64,000 bases of DNA from Diplosphaera chodatii. Taxonomy: Eukaryota; Chlorophyta; Trebouxiophyceae; Prasiolales; Stichococcaceae. A model generated the notes under the pieces. The model was not told where the DNA came from. It saw only the letters and a program-made list of their open reading frames with translations, and did no database searches. Each line of letters begins with the position of its first letter. The stretch's first letter is position 1. Of the stretch, positions 40,201 through 52,900 are shown in pieces. The stretch lies in contig JAALGY010000031.1 of the NCBI GenBank assembly GCA_032358165.1, positions 1,054,001 to 1,118,000 of the forward strand, written 5' to 3'. The position numbers and the translations under genes are program-made.

Positions 40201-43200
40201 AGCTGGCGGTCCGCAATGAGGAGCGCCGCAAGCAGAAGTTGCCAAAGGTGCACCACTGGATGGGAAACTCGTTCACTGGCATGCGTTTATCTGACCCACA
40301 GAAAACTGCCCCTCTTCTTCACGATTTCACATGAGGCTGCCTATGTTGAGGTTGCCACACAACCCTGCAAGTTTTGGCGCGATCCTGTGATCACAAAAAG
40401 AAATGGTCACACACTGCAGGCAAGTGTTGTCAACCGTGAGATGGTGGCGGTCGTCACCCGCGGCACGATGACAGATGCTGAAATGCTCTCGCGCCACCCT
40501 GACGCCTCCTTCCTGCTGGCGCTCGCCGAGGCCCCTGCACCCGCTGCGGGAGTGGCCTCCAGTGCGCTGCATTCATCAAGCTGCCGTGCAATGTTCTGTG
40601 CAGCATGCTTGGTGCAAGATGCTATCGTCTTGTGATCAACCTCCCCCCTCCATAGCAGTTCACTTTTCTGGAATCACAGGCAGTGAAGGCGTCAGGGGCG
40701 ATGCCCAGGCGGTGCTTGGCGCATGCGCAGTGGACGTGGCCACCGGGCAGATGCTTCTTGGGCAGTGGTGAGCTTATTGGCGAGCAAGGGTTGCCGCAGA
40801 ATCGACAACGCCCTTCGCATGGTCGATGATTGACTGGATCTCCCCCTACCAGACATGGTTTCAGTAGCATTGTGCTGGGGACTGCAGGCAAGATGGCGAG
40901 CTTCGCACAGGGCTGCGCTCCCACCTGGCAACGCTGCAGCCCGTGGAGGTGATCCTGCCGGAGGGCGCCAGCAGCGACACAAGGCGTGCGCTGCAAGGCA
41001 CCTGTGAGGCTGCGCCGCGGTTGAATGAGCTGGCAGCCCGGGATGCCTGGGATGCCGCCCGCACCCGCCAGGAGCTCGCCAAGGCGGACTACTGGCCCGG
41101 CGATGCACCGCCAGTGCTGCAGGTGACTGTCTTTGGTGCGCATTTCGACTCAAAGCGGCAAGTACTGGGGTCGTAGCCCTGCATGTCGCATGGCGAACCT
41201 CGTTCTACCGCAATGTGCTCACCGACGAACCAGACCCACGACAGCATGTTGATGCACCCACCGATGCTGTGTGCTGCCCAGGCCCTGCTGGACGACGACA
41301 GCGGTGGCAGTGACGCTGCACTCGCAGCACTAGGCGCCGCCGTGCAGTTCTTGCAGTGTGGGATGCTGGATGCAGCGGTGCTGCCACTGGCGCGACCCAA
41401 GGCGCTGCCCCCCGCCGGCAGCTCCGCAGCGTCCGCAGCCGGCGCGGACCAGCCGCTCCACATGCGCCTGGACGGCGCTGCCCTGCAAAACCTGGAGGTG
41501 TGCTTGCTACAGAAGGCAGCTCGGAGCATGCGGCCTGCATGCTGCAGTCAACTCATCGCTCAGCACGCCCTCTGAAGGCTCCTCCAGCAGGTAGCATGCT
41601 GGTGGCGCCTGAAGCTCGCCAACAGCGTGTTGCTGCAGGTGTTTGAGAACGACGCCGGCGGGGCGCACGGCACGCTGTTTGCGGCGTGCAACCACTGCGT
41701 GACTGGCCCCGGGCGCCGGCTGCTGCGGCGGTGGCTGGGGCGCCCCCTGGCGCGGGCGGCCGACATCTCGCGCCGCCAGGACGCCGTCGCCGCGCTGCTG
41801 GGCCCGGCCGGTGACGCCGCCCGGGACGCCAGGAGCCAGCTGAAGGGTGAGCTGGCGACGCAAGCCCAGCTGCACAGTGCCGGCTGCGAGGCGCATAACT
41901 TCATCATGCCCACTTGTGCATACATGGCCAGCAGTGGCAGAGGCCAGGAGCTGCTATTCGGGATCAGGAGGTCTCGGTCAATCGCTGGCCCCATCTGCGC
42001 GACATTGAGTGCAAGCCAACACCTTGTCTCGGCGTGTGTGAAGGCATCGCCGACATGGAGCGCGGGGTGGCGCGGCTGGTGGCGGCGGCGGGCGGCGCCT
42101 CCGCCCGCGATGGCCGGGGCGTGGTGCTGTACGAGGACGCGGCCCGGCGCCGCGTCACCGAGCTCGCCGGCGCGCTGGCCGCGCTGCGCACCCTGGCCGA
42201 CGTCGCGGCCGGCTTTGCAGGCGCGCCGCAGGCCCCATGTTGCGCTCCATGCCGTTTGCTTCTGGGGGCATGCGTTCCGAGGGACGCGCCCGCTGCGTGA
42301 AATCAGCTGCTGTTGGTTGCCTTCATATCGTGATGGTTCACACCCCTCCGTCTCCAGCAGGAAACTGGTTGTCAATTGTGCGAGTGTTGCTGATTGCACG
42401 GTGCCCGTCGTGCAGGTGTGGCGGCGGAGTGCGGCAGCGAGGAGCTGGCGGACCTGGTGACGCCGGGGCGCGGGTTCCCGGACATGGAGGCCGCGCTGTC
42501 AGAGCTGGAGGGCGCCACCGACTGGGCAGAGGCGCGGTCCGCCGGCCGCGTCGTCCCTCGTGAGGTGGAGCTCCCCCATAACCTGAGCAACACGCTGCTC
42601 AACTGTGGTCTGCATTTGTCATTACATTAAATCTTGCACGGCTCCAGCCGCTTATCGCAAAGGAAACTCTTTTCGGACTGCCTGCTGTCTGTCGCAAAGG
42701 CCACCTGTAAGACATGTGGGCTTGCTTTCTGGGCTGACGACCATATTTGGCTCCAGGGTGTGGACGAGCAGTTTGACGCGGCAGAGGCAGCGGTGCGGCA
42801 GGCGGAGGCAGACCTGCAGCGGCACCTGAAGGATGTGCGCAGGCGGGTTGGCGGTGGCTCCAGCATCTGCTTCGTGTCCGTCAACAAGGACTCCCACCTC
42901 CTCGAGGTGCTTCTGGTTCATATGTCAACTCGCTGGGCTCGAGGTGCAGGTGCACACCACTCAAGTTGTCTTCGTGCATCACAGCAGTTGCAGCAGCAGG
43001 CTGTGCCATGCAGCAGCGCTGGTCATGCTGTGCCAGCAAGTTGGTACCTGTGTGCGGCGCAAGTGAGTACCCTTCAGTCCCACCACTGGTGTGTCCTGTC
43101 AGCATTTATCGTGACCAATATAGGTGAAGCGTGCTGCCAACAGGTGCCAGAGGCCCTGAAGAAGGCCGTGCCAAATGACTTTGAGCTGGTGGGCCAGAGG

Positions 43201-45799
43201 AAGGGCTTCCAGCGCTTCAGCAACCCTGAGCTGAAGGGCCTCGTTGCGGCGCTGGAGGAGGCCAAGCAGCAGCGCGAGCTGCGGCTAGCTGCTGCGCTGC
43301 AGGTGAGCAATCTAGCCAAGGCCCAACAAGCTCAGCATTTGGCTACTAACTGTGCTCTACACCTGTGTGTCATATGTACACCCCTGATTGCCCACTGCTT
43401 CAGTGCCAGTGGGTTCCGCAGGTGCTTGCTCCGCTTCCTGGCATCCTGCAGATGCCATGTTCATTACTCATCTGAAGTCCGAATTCCTGAGCTCAAGATG
43501 CTGGGCTGCAGGTGCTGCTGGGGCGCTTTTCAGAGCGCCGCACGACATGGCTGGCAGCGGTGCAGTCGGCGGCACAGCTCGATGCCCTCATGTCGCTTGC
43601 GGTCGCTGCTGCCTCGGGGGATGGCGACATGTGCAGGTGGGTGGTAATTTGCGCAATGTCTCGTTGTGCATGTGTGATACACTGTATGATCCAGCGCAAG
43701 CTGCTGACCGTTGCCCCAAAGCTCCCTCTAGAGGGTGATGTGGGAGAGTCCACCGATTCAAGTAATAGTGTCATGTCCTTGACGAAGTGCCACACACAAT
43801 CAAGGCGCTGCCTCCTGAACATGCGCATGCATGCGCCTGCAGCAGCTCCCATTCGTTTCTGGGTACTGTCACATGTGTCTCGGCAGCGTGCAGCAGCAAC
43901 ACGCACCAGTCTGTGCGGGTTCAACACTCTGGAGCTGTGGACGCTCACACAGGCCGGAGGTGGTGGAGGTGGCGCCGGGCGGGCAGCAGGTGTTCGAGGC
44001 GGCGGGCCTGCGGCACCCGTGCGCCTACATGACCCGCGCCGCGCCCTGCTTCGTGCCCAACGACGTGCGGCTGGGCGGCGGCGACCCGCCCTTCATGCTG
44101 CTCACGGGTGCGCGGGCCTCCTCGGCACTTGCACATCAGTAGCACATCGGAGTTGTTGATTGGCAGGGATTGTGCCGAGGCACATCTGTTCTGGCCTCGG
44201 CCCTGTACAGTCAGGCTGCACAGGTGGCCAGCCGATGCGCCAAGTTTGACCCAAGTTGCTCCTGTGGGTGCAGGGCCCAACATGGGCGGCAAGTCCACGC
44301 TGCTGCGGCAGGCGTGCCTCGCCGCGCTGCTCGCGCAGGTTTGTCATTGGAGTGCCTTGTAAAACTGACTTCCGTCGTTCTGCATGTTAACACAGTGCAA
44401 GGGTGTACTGGCAGGTTGGATGTTTCAGGGCCGGTGTTAAAATCTGCCTGCTATGCCGCAGGTGGGCGCCTGGGTTCCGGCCACCAGCCTCCGGCTATCA
44501 CCCGCAGACGCCATCTTCGTGCGCATGGTAAGCATGCCAGCCCACGCTGCAGAAGCGCCACTGCTGTACGACATCGCTCATGTTGCGCCCCGATCGCAGC
44601 CTGAGGCGGCGCTGCCTGAAGTGTTGTGGGATTGCGCAGGGGGCGCGTGACCACATCCTGTCGGGGGAGTCCACCTTCTTTGTGGAGCTGTCCGAGACGG
44701 CGTCCATGCTGCAGGTGCCCCACTGTCGTCTTTTGCACGACTTATGGTTTCTGAGCAACACGTGCATCCTCTGCAGCGCACGCAGCGAGCATCAGCGCCA
44801 TCACAACTGGCACTGAGTGTGCGGAAACAGTCAGGTTGCGCATGCCTGACTGCTGGTGGAACGGTTGCAGGCAGCAACGGAACGCAGCATGGTCGCATTG
44901 GACGAGCTTGGGCGCGGCACAGCCACCACGGATGGCGCCGCTATTGCCGCCGCTGTGTTGGAGCACCTGTCTACCAGCGTCCGCTGCCGGTACTGAACGT
45001 GTCACGCAGCTCTGGTTGGAGCATGTTGAATGCGCAGCAGAACATGACTGCGCTTTACAGCAGCCATGACTCAGCAATGATTGCTGCAAGCTGCTGCCGT
45101 GTGCAGGGGCCTGTTCGCAACGCACTACCATAGGCTATCGGACGAGCATGCGTTGGACCCCGGGGTGGCTGTCTGCCACATGGGGTGCCATGTCACACCT
45201 GGAGGACCTGATGGCCAGCCTGAAACCGTCACCTTCCTGTACAAGCTCGCCGAAGGTACGCTGAGGCAACAGGAACATTGCCTTCAGTATATTGCTGCGT
45301 CAAGCGTGTGAGATGTGGCGATCTCGCGCGCACATGTGCTGCAGGTGCCTGCCCGAAGAGCTATGGCATGAATGTGGCGCGGTTGGCGGGGCTGCCCAGC
45401 TCCGTCGTGGCCCGAGCAGCGACCATTGCACACCAGGCAGAGGTGTGTCGATCACCAGCAAGCCTGGCATGATGCTGTCCTTTATGGCTGCACACAGCGC
45501 GGGGGAAAGTCAGGGCTCAGTTTGCACAGTTGCCATGTGAGCAATGACTTGTGGTGATTGTATGCTAATGGCTTGGTACGCAGGCAGCGGATGCCGCACA
45601 GCAGCAGTCCACAGCAGGCCAAGAAGTCGGCACAGATGAGGATGGCGGCTGGCGAAACGTCAGTGACATAATGCAAGCAGCAGCCGTGCGCCAGCTCCAG
45701 CAGCTGCTGGCTGCCGAAGACCAGGAGCTGGCTGCGAAGGCACTCATGCACGTGCAGGCGCGCCTGCAGCGGCTGCTCGCAGAATGCGAGGAACACTAG
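37260..45799 (+). CDS. MSH6: DNA mismatch repair protein MSH6 with Tudor domain
   Basis: MSH6 pairs with MSH2 as MutS-alpha to recognise base mismatches. The ATG at 37260 (MAPKRRSSG) is followed by a PCNA-binding PIP box, QKTLASFF. A Tudor domain at about 38023-38163 ([18 protein letters not shown]...[11 protein letters not shown]) is the plant/algal MSH6 arrangement. After an acidic, basic linker comes the mismatch-binding domain: [10 protein letters not shown] with the Phe-x-Glu wedge (about 39660-39700), [29 protein letters not shown], and [18 protein letters not shown]. The connector and lever follow ([22 protein letters not shown], about 41670), then [10 protein letters not shown]. The ATPase has Walker [10 protein letters not shown] (about 44274), signature [19 protein letters not shown], Walker [15 protein letters not shown] (about 44900), and FATHYH. 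It ends [13 protein letters not shown] 45797-45799. All ATPase residues look intact. Many exons. Confidence 0.95.
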
Positions 45800-46295
45800 G
45801 CCTCGTGTGGTGTTGTCACAGTGCGAACAAGTTTCCAGCGGCTGTGTGTTTGCCGATTGAACAAAACAGGCCTGGACAAGCAGTTGCCACATACATGCTG
45901 GCGAACGATCTGCCAGAACAATGTCAAGGCGGCATGCATGCATGTTTTGGCGTGCATCGGGGTCATAAAGCTTACGATCCGAGTGTCCCAGTGCCACGCA
46001 CGCACTCAATGCCACGAGTTGCACGCGCGAGGTTTGACCGATACGTGCACCAGACACCGGAGCCAGCTTGGATCTGCTACCTGTGCGTCAGGCCGTCGGA
46101 CCAAGTCCTTGGCTGTCAACTTCAAGTTCAAAGTGCAAAGACTACCAGCATTCGCGCGTAATGAGGTCCCCCGAAACCATGCTGTGCTGCGATGTCCGAT
46201 GCACAGATCATTGTTGGCGCTCGCTCTCCTGTCCATCCGACATCGCACAGTCACTAGACTCACCGACTCACCGTCAACGACCACAGCCGATCAAG
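45800..46295. other. MSH6 3' region and spacer
   Basis: This holds the MSH6 3' UTR and the promoter of the next plus-strand gene. No TGTAA was found near the MSH6 stop, and no gene or repeat is evident. Confidence 0.4.
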
Positions 46296-46517
46296 ATGTC
46301 TTCAGGCAAGGGCCAGAAGTTCTACGCAGTGGCGCATGGTCGCGACGGACCAGCGGTTTTTGACAACTGGGGCGCGGCCAAACAGTCCGTGGACCACGTG
46401 TCGGGCGCTGTGCACAAGTCATTTTCGTCTCCAGAGGCAGCTGCTGCCTTTGTTGACGGGTACAACAAGTCTTCGTACGGACCCACAACCCCGGCGTTCA
46501 AGGGCAGCGGCAGGTGA
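46296..46517 (+). CDS. stand-alone RNase H1-type hybrid-binding domain protein, 73 aa
   Basis: This single-exon frame starts at the ATG at 46296 (MSSGKGQKFYAVAHGRDGPA) and ends at TGA 46515-46517. Almost the whole protein is one hybrid-binding domain, the family also called caulimovirus viroplasmin / RNase H1 N-terminal domain (PF01693). Its hallmarks are FYAVAHGR at the start, an aromatic/Trp position (FDNWGAAKQSV), and AVHKSFSSPEAAAAFVDGY. In RNase H1 this fold binds RNA:DNA hybrids and dsRNA. Here it has no nuclease attached. The next gene, 660 nt away, carries a related copy fused to RNase H, so this may be a duplicated or detached domain. The 'viroplasmin' name does not imply a viral origin. 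A TGTAA signal follows at 46683. Confidence 0.85.
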   Translation: MSSGKGQKFYAVAHGRDGPAVFDNWGAAKQSVDHVSGAVHKSFSSPEAAAAFVDGYNKSSYGPTTPAFKGSGR

Positions 46518-47179
46518 TCAGAAGACGCAACAATGTTGCCAGTCAAAGTTGATCGAGTCAAGTCCACTCAGATGTCGAGTTATCAGCGTGTCAGTCGCAA
46601 GTAGCGCACTTTGCGAGCTTGTGAAACCCCCCACCAGTTGAGGCCTTGCTGTTGCTGCTTGGTCAAGGTGACAACATAAGTATGTAAGGTGTATGTTCCG
46701 CCAAAATTGTGTTAGCAAAGCAACATATGGCACGCTCATCATTCACATGAGGCGACGAACCTTCAAGCTTGAAGCTCTTCAGTGAGTTATCCCTTCTGAG
46801 GAGCAAGTTGCCCGCCTGATGATGACATCGCTCAGCTGACCATCTGTACGGGGAGCATCCGCCCTGGTGCATTTCCTGGTATCAACATCCAGTCAACATC
46901 GGCAATTCCTGGGACAGACACCGATGCAACCTCTCGGAAACCGCGCTTCATCTCATTCACAGTGCCTGAAATCAACACGCTTCCAAGTGTTGGGCTGATC
47001 AAGCGGCAGTTGACATAGGCACGGACCCTGACTTGCTGGCAAGTGCCGGACCAGGCCGCCGCCCGGGACGCTTGCACCAAGCACGCAGCACACTTGACCC
47101 TGCTGCTGCTGCTGTGGCGTGCAGATCAAAACATGCCATCTCGAACACTCCTCTGTCTCCGCTGATGATCAGCATCAGA
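46518..47179. other. spacer between the two hybrid-binding-domain genes
   Basis: It contains the 3' UTR of the small gene, with TGTAA at 46683-46687, and the upstream region of the RNase H gene. No additional coding signal is seen. Confidence 0.45.
46683..46687 (+). terminator. TGTAA poly(A) signal, candidate for the 73-aa gene
   Basis: It lies 166 nt after the stop codon at 46517, on the coding strand and at a plausible distance. Confidence 0.5.
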
Positions 47180-49052
47180 ATGGCGGCAAAGTTCTATGCA
47201 GTGGCGGTGGGCCGCCGCACAGGTGCCTCTGCTGGCTGCGGCGCGTACACCCGATGTTTGCGATCACGCGCAAAGCAGGTGCCATGCATCGTGCCCACTG
47301 CATGCACAAATCTGATGCGACGTGTGCTCCTGTGCCACGATCAGGCGTGTATCGCTCCTGGGACGAGTGCAAGGCGCAAGTGCACAAGTTCCCGGCAGCC
47401 GTCCACAAAGCGTTCAAGAGCGAGGGTGAGGCGACGACATTCATCAACCAGCAGCGTCAGAGCAGGGGCTTTGCAGCGGGCAGCGGTCAAACAGCATTGG
47501 CAGCACTGCCACCGGCGACCAAGAAGCGGCGCCGAAAGCCTGCGGCCGGTGCTGCGGCATCGTCAGCAGCTGCACAGGAGAGGCCGACCGACCACAGCCG
47601 CGACTCCGATGCAGAGCCGAGTACTGTGGCAGCACACAGTGCAGATGCAGATGCTAATGCTGCTGCCGCCGATGACGCATACGGTGCTGCCATGCCCTCG
47701 ATCTGGAGCTCCATGCTGTACAGGCTGGTGAGGAGCGCATATGGGTCTAAGACAAGAAACATGTCACCAGCGCTTGATGTGGCACTCGTCGAGGACTGTC
47801 GTGCAGCCTGAAGCTTTCGAGGGCTTCCACGTCCATACTGCAGGAGTTTGATGGGGCCTCACGCGGGAACCCCGGCCTTGCCGGTGCGGGCGCAGCCCTC
47901 CTGGAGGACGGGTCCCGCAAGGAGGTGCGCCCGGCATGAGCAGAAGAGTTGCTTGTACTATTCGTGCTGCACTTGTCCCAAGCGCGCTGTCACGTCTGGA
48001 AGTCATGCCCAGCCTCTACTGGTGTGTGTGCTTGGGTGCAGGTGGGACGGATGGTGCTGGCATTGCAGCGACAGACGAACAACGTCGCTGAGTATTGCGG
48101 CCTGATCATTGGCCTCGAGGTGAGTTTACTGCTGTGCGCACTGAAACAGTGCCAGCGCCGCATTAAACTGTCCAACAGTTAATTTCCCGGTTCACCTGCC
48201 TGTGTGATGCCTAGCAACCTCGGTCGTGTAGGCAGCGGTGCAACTGGGCATCAAGCGCCTGAGCATCATCGGCGACAGCAAACTGGTCATCAAGCAGGTG
48301 CATGTCTTGCAAGGACATCAGAGCGTGTAGGCCGCTCAGTGCTGATGCTGACGTCTCGGCTTGAGTCCAGGGTGTCAGACTGCTGTTGTTGCCCTGACCA
48401 CTGCAGGTTGAGGGCGCCTGGCAGTGCAGCGCAGCCAATCTGCAGCCGCTGCAGGCGCGCGCACAGTCGTTGATGAGGGCGTTTGACTTCGTCAGCGCCC
48501 AGCATGTTCTAAGGTCGGGCTGCCTGGAGGCTGTTCGTTGTGCACTGTGCAACGAGGACGGCCTAGAGACGTGGTCATTCTGAGAATAAGTCTGAAAGCC
48601 ACACTCACTGCAAGTGTGCGTTCTGCTACAGGCACCACAACAAGATAGCAGACGCGCTGTCAAACGAAGCGCTGGACGGCGCGGGCTGGGGCGGCGGCCT
48701 CAAGCTGCCAGATGTACGGCGCACATGTGTTGCCGCACCTGATCAGCAGTACTGTGCACAATCTGATGACGCTTCACTCGAAAAGCATGCGCCACAGGAC
48801 AGCATAGCACAATGTTGAGAACAGAATGCCAGGAACATGTGCATGCAGGGCACAGTGGTGCCAGTTGAGTCGACGCTGCCAGCGGTGCTGCGCAGCAGCT
48901 CCGCTGCTGCAACAGCCGACACAGCCTCAGCAGCCGCAGGCAGCGGCACCAGCGGTCGAAAGCGCAGGCGGTCACCCTCACTGCGGTGGGCTTTGCGCAC
49001 ACAATGCCAACCTGTCAACCTGGCAAAGCAAACGCGGGCATCCCTGAGCTAG
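47180..49052 (+). CDS. hybrid-binding-domain/RNase H fusion (RNase H1-like)
   Basis: This is a predicted ribonuclease H that cleaves RNA in RNA:DNA hybrids. Exons with consistent phases are 47180-47222, 47345-47727, 47844-47924, 48042-48119, 48232-48297, 48407-48513, 48632-48713 and 48849-49052. The N-terminus is a hybrid-binding domain (KFYAVAVGRRTGVYRSWDEC...AVHKAFKSEGEATTFI). A low-complexity linker with KKRRRKP (possible NLS) and acidic Ala-rich sequence follows. The RNase H fold carries all four carboxylates in order: FDGASRGNPG, NNVAEYCGLIIGLE, IIGDSKLVIKQ and RHHNKIADALSNEA. This is the RVT_3-like subtype. The Ser/Arg-rich tail (GRKRRRSPS) ends at TAG 49050-49052. No targeting peptide is evident, so a nuclear site is inferred. 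An in-frame ATG at 47165 is an alternative start. Confidence 0.88.
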
Positions 49053-49389
49053 GATTGCAGCTCCTTGTATCAGGTGCGATGTGCTTTGCAGGTGACGCGT
49101 CACGGGTCGGCTGGTGAAGTAGCAAGTAGCTTAGCGACCATGCGCCCGGTCGAGTGGTCATGCTTGGAGTGATGGACAAGCTGGCTACTGTTGACAGTGT
49201 GCGATACATGCATGACCATAAATACTACAGGCAAGATGCCCCACCCCAATGGAACACCCTGATGGTTCCCTAGCACACCACGAAGCGGTGCCTTGTTCAG
49301 CAAAGCGACCCCCAGACTGCAGTGTTCACGTTGCTCTGCCGTCTAGCATAAGCCGTTGGTCATGGCCCCGCCATCCCCGCCGTGTGCTG
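49053..49389. other. convergent 3' spacer, RNase H and TOM1-like genes
   Basis: This is the short region between two converging genes. I see no coding signal, no repeat and no TGTAA on either strand. Confidence 0.45.
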
Positions 49390-49871
49390 TCACCTCCTGA
49401 TTGGCGGCGGCAGCTGGCCCAGATCGCTGAAGGGGTCATTTGAATCCGGAGGGGGCCATGAGGGTTTGGGAGCTGCGCCACCGCTGGGGTGCGAGTTGAC
49501 CGCAGGCGCCGCCTTAGCAGGAGGAGCTGCGGTTGAGAGCATTGGGGCTTAGCAAGGGCTGGGCCTGATGACAGTGGTGACAGAAAGCACAGCAAGCGAA
49601 CGTTCACGGCAATGTTACAGTCGATGGCATGCCAACCTGCTGCTGTGGGCGCTGGCGGATCATCAAAGGGGTTTGCTGACGAGGCGGCTGGCGCTGCCTT
49701 GACTGCAGGAATCAGGCCGCTCGAATTGTCTGCAATGTGTGCATGGCGCACATGACTTGCATGTGGACTGTGCATGTGCAGCATCATCAGCACTGTCGCG
49801 CATTCACCACAACACCTGGACAGAGCATGACTGTTGCAACCCACCAGCGTTGCCAATGTTGGGGCTAGACG

Positions 49872-49908
<37 letters not shown>

Positions 49909-52900
49909 CAGCTGGTTGAAGCTGAGGGGTGCCTGTGACACTTTAGGCTGGCTGAGCTGCTGGCCAAAGTTTGGCTGCTGCGGCTGCTGGTGCTGCTGTG
50001 CAGGTGGCGGCGTCTGGAACGAGTTGAACTGCGGCGGCGGCCCAAAGCCACCTGCTCCAGGGGGTGGCCCGAAGCCGCCTTGGGGACCGTATGGCGGCGG
50101 CGCGCCAAACGGCGGGGCTCCGCCAAATGGCGGGGGTTGTCCGAACTGTGGCTGCCCGCCACCAAAGGCGGTTGCCTCCCCGAACCCGCCGCCGCCGCCG
50201 CCAAAGCCCTGGGGCCCGGGGCCCTGCGGGCTGAAGCCCCCCGCCCAGCCGCCCTGCTGCTGCGGCGGAGCGCCGAACGATGGCGGTGCGCCAAAGGGCC
50301 CCTGCGGTGATGGCAGCGCGAGCGGGCCCTGTCCAAACTGCGGAGGCCGCGGGGGCCCGCCAAAGCCCTGGCTGAAGGACGGCGGCGCCTGGCTGGCGGC
50401 AGCTGGACCCTTGCTGAACGCTGGCGCCTCGCCAAACGCGCCAAAACCCTGGGACGCGCCTCCGCTATTGCCCTGCTGCGAGCTGGCAGACGGCGCACGC
50501 TGCGGCCCATCTGACGCGCCGGCGGTGGTGCTGCCAGCCTGGGAGCCCGTGGGACTGCCGCCGCCGCTTGTACCGAAGTCGCCAAAGGGGTTGGCGGTGT
50601 CCCCCTGAGACGGCACGCGGCCGTTCCAGCTGGAGGGCCCGCCCGGCTGCTGCTGCTGCGGCGACGGGCCACCCTGGCCAAACTGCGGCGGGCCGCCTCC
50701 AAACTGCGGCGGGCCGCCTCCAAAGTGTGGCGGGCCCCCATACTGCGGCTGACCACCTCCAAACTGCGGGGGGCCTCCAAAGGGCGGCGGCCCGCCCCCG
50801 AACTGCGGTGGGCCGCCTCCAAACTGTGGCGGGCCGCCGCCAAACTGCGGCGGGCCCTGGCCGGGGGGCGGGCCCTGCGGCGGTGCCGGCGGCCCATCGA
50901 ACAGGTCGGCCAGGAGGTCCTGTGGGCTGGGCTTTGGCTGCGCAGGTGGCGCTGCCTTGGGCGCCGCAGGTGCTGCTGGTGGCGGTGTGGGCCCGCTGAG
51001 CGGCGATGATGCTGCAACAGCACCGACAGTCGCAGCGCTGTGGGCAGCAGCCGACGAGGGCCCTGGACTGCCGCCACCGAAGGCGTTGGGATCGTCGTCG
51101 AAGTCCAGCAGGCTGACGCTGGCCTGCTTGCAAGAGGGAAGGGCAAGCGTTATGCACTGTCCTGCGCCTTGCGGCATCATCAGCAGGCAGCAGCAGTACG
51201 TCCTATCCCAATGCTGCATAGCGCGGTCCAGTCGGCAGATTGCAAGAGTGGAGGCAGCAGGCGATGTCTCCGCTGCTGCTCATCCGCCCCACCGGCTTGG
51301 CGGGGGGAGGCGGCGCGGGTGCAGCCTTTGCCGCTGCGCCCGCCAGGCCCCCGGCGGCCCTGGCCCCGGAGGGCGGCGCCAGCTGGGGCGGGGCGCGGCC
51401 CTCTGCCACCTCCAGCAGGTTGCGGTACTTGATGAGCGACTCCTCCATGTCGCCATGCACCGTCAGCGTCGTCTGCAGGTTCGCCTGGCAAGCGCCCACA
51501 CCAGAACGTGTGAGCTGGCTGCTGACGGTGCTGCAGAGTCCTCAAGCCAGGGGCAGGGTGCAGCCGCTCATTGGTGTGTCCTGTGTGTGGCAAAGATGTG
51601 GCACCTCGTCTGTGATCTGTTCCGCCAGAGCCGCGAGCCTTGGCAGCATTGCCTCGCACTGCCCTGCCAGCTCTCCCACGTGGTCCTGCACGTTGCGGTC
51701 CACCAAGAGGTCGATCAGCTGAACGAATTTAAGACGTCTGCCTTGCGCAGGCCTCAAGTGCCCATGATTGACGTGCGCAAGCAAGCCACAGCAGTGGGAA
51801 GGGCAGGTCGCGTGCTGCAGTTGCCAGCACATGCATACCTGCTTCACATCGGCGGGGTCCTGGATGGAGATGCCCGCCAGCATCTCCGACAGCAGGTCGG
51901 CGCTGTTCTTGGCGGTGTACAGGTCATCCCGCAGCTTCATCGCTGACTGCCCTGCCGCCAGGTGGTTGTCTGGCAGGCTCGCCACGTTGCCTGCAACATC
52001 ATGGCATACACAAGGGGCATCGATGATAGTCTGACATGGGCATGTAGTCTCACACTTTGCAGGGCTATGGGTGTGAGGGGCGCCTGCAGAGGTTGCCACC
52101 TGGGGCTGATTTCGGGGGAGACGGCGCAAAGTGACCATTGCCGCCGTGCGCGTAGGGCGTGCTGGCGCGCGAGGCACTGGGGGAGGCGCCCGCTGCAGGA
52201 GGCGAGCCGGGCCCATAGCCATATTCACCACGCAGCGCACCGCTTGACCCCGGCGGCAGTGCCTACGCAAAAAATTGCAGGTGGCATGTCTCCAGGTAGT
52301 TTCGGTGTCCACAGCTTGCCTGACGACCACTGCATAGCACACTTGCAAGCACATGACAAGCAGCTGCACAGTGGCCAGCGCAGTGCAGCACACCTGCGCC
52401 TGCCCATATGCATTGTAGGTGCCGCCCTCTTTGTACTCTGACAAGTCCCTCGCTTGTCGTGCTGGAAAGCGTACTGCCTTGTTCTGCGAAATGAGCGCCC
52501 AGCTGCCTCAGCAACATGATGTCGCCAGAGACGCATGCTCAGGGCGCAGCAACAGCGCAGCATATGCGGTCTGCAGCACCCGCAAGCAGCAACATTGCCT
52601 ACTGGCACAACATGGATCATAATGTTGGTTTCTAGATCAAAAAGCAACTCACTCGCAGATCGCTCAGCTCCTGGCGGTAGGCGGGCAGCTCGATGGCCTC
52701 CGACCAGTCCTCAATCAATGCCAGAATCTTGTTGTAGATCTGGACATCTGCCTACAGAAGCATGCCGCACCTCCAAGTTAGCGTCACTGCTGGTCTCTGT
52801 GCACTTACCAAAGCACTTCCCTTGCACGCACACTCTTCGCGACGGACAGCAGACACACCTTGCGCTTGAGGGTGGCCACTTTGCGGAGCTCCGTCCACAG

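Noticed and set aside
42634..43647. 337-residue plus-strand open frame
   Set aside because: It is a mixture of MSH6 lever exons and read-through introns, not a separate gene.
46296..47222. endogenous pararetrovirus, suggested by the viroplasmin domain name
   Set aside because: There is no reverse transcriptase, coat or movement gene nearby. The domain is fused to a cellular RNase H, as in ordinary eukaryotic RNase H1.
49326..51146. 606-residue Arg/Ser/His-rich minus-strand open frame
   Set aside because: It is an alternate frame of the GC-rich, Pro/Gly-rich tail exon of the TOM1-like gene. The other frame carries the clathrin-box and NPF motifs and the repeat, and joins to the GAT domain.
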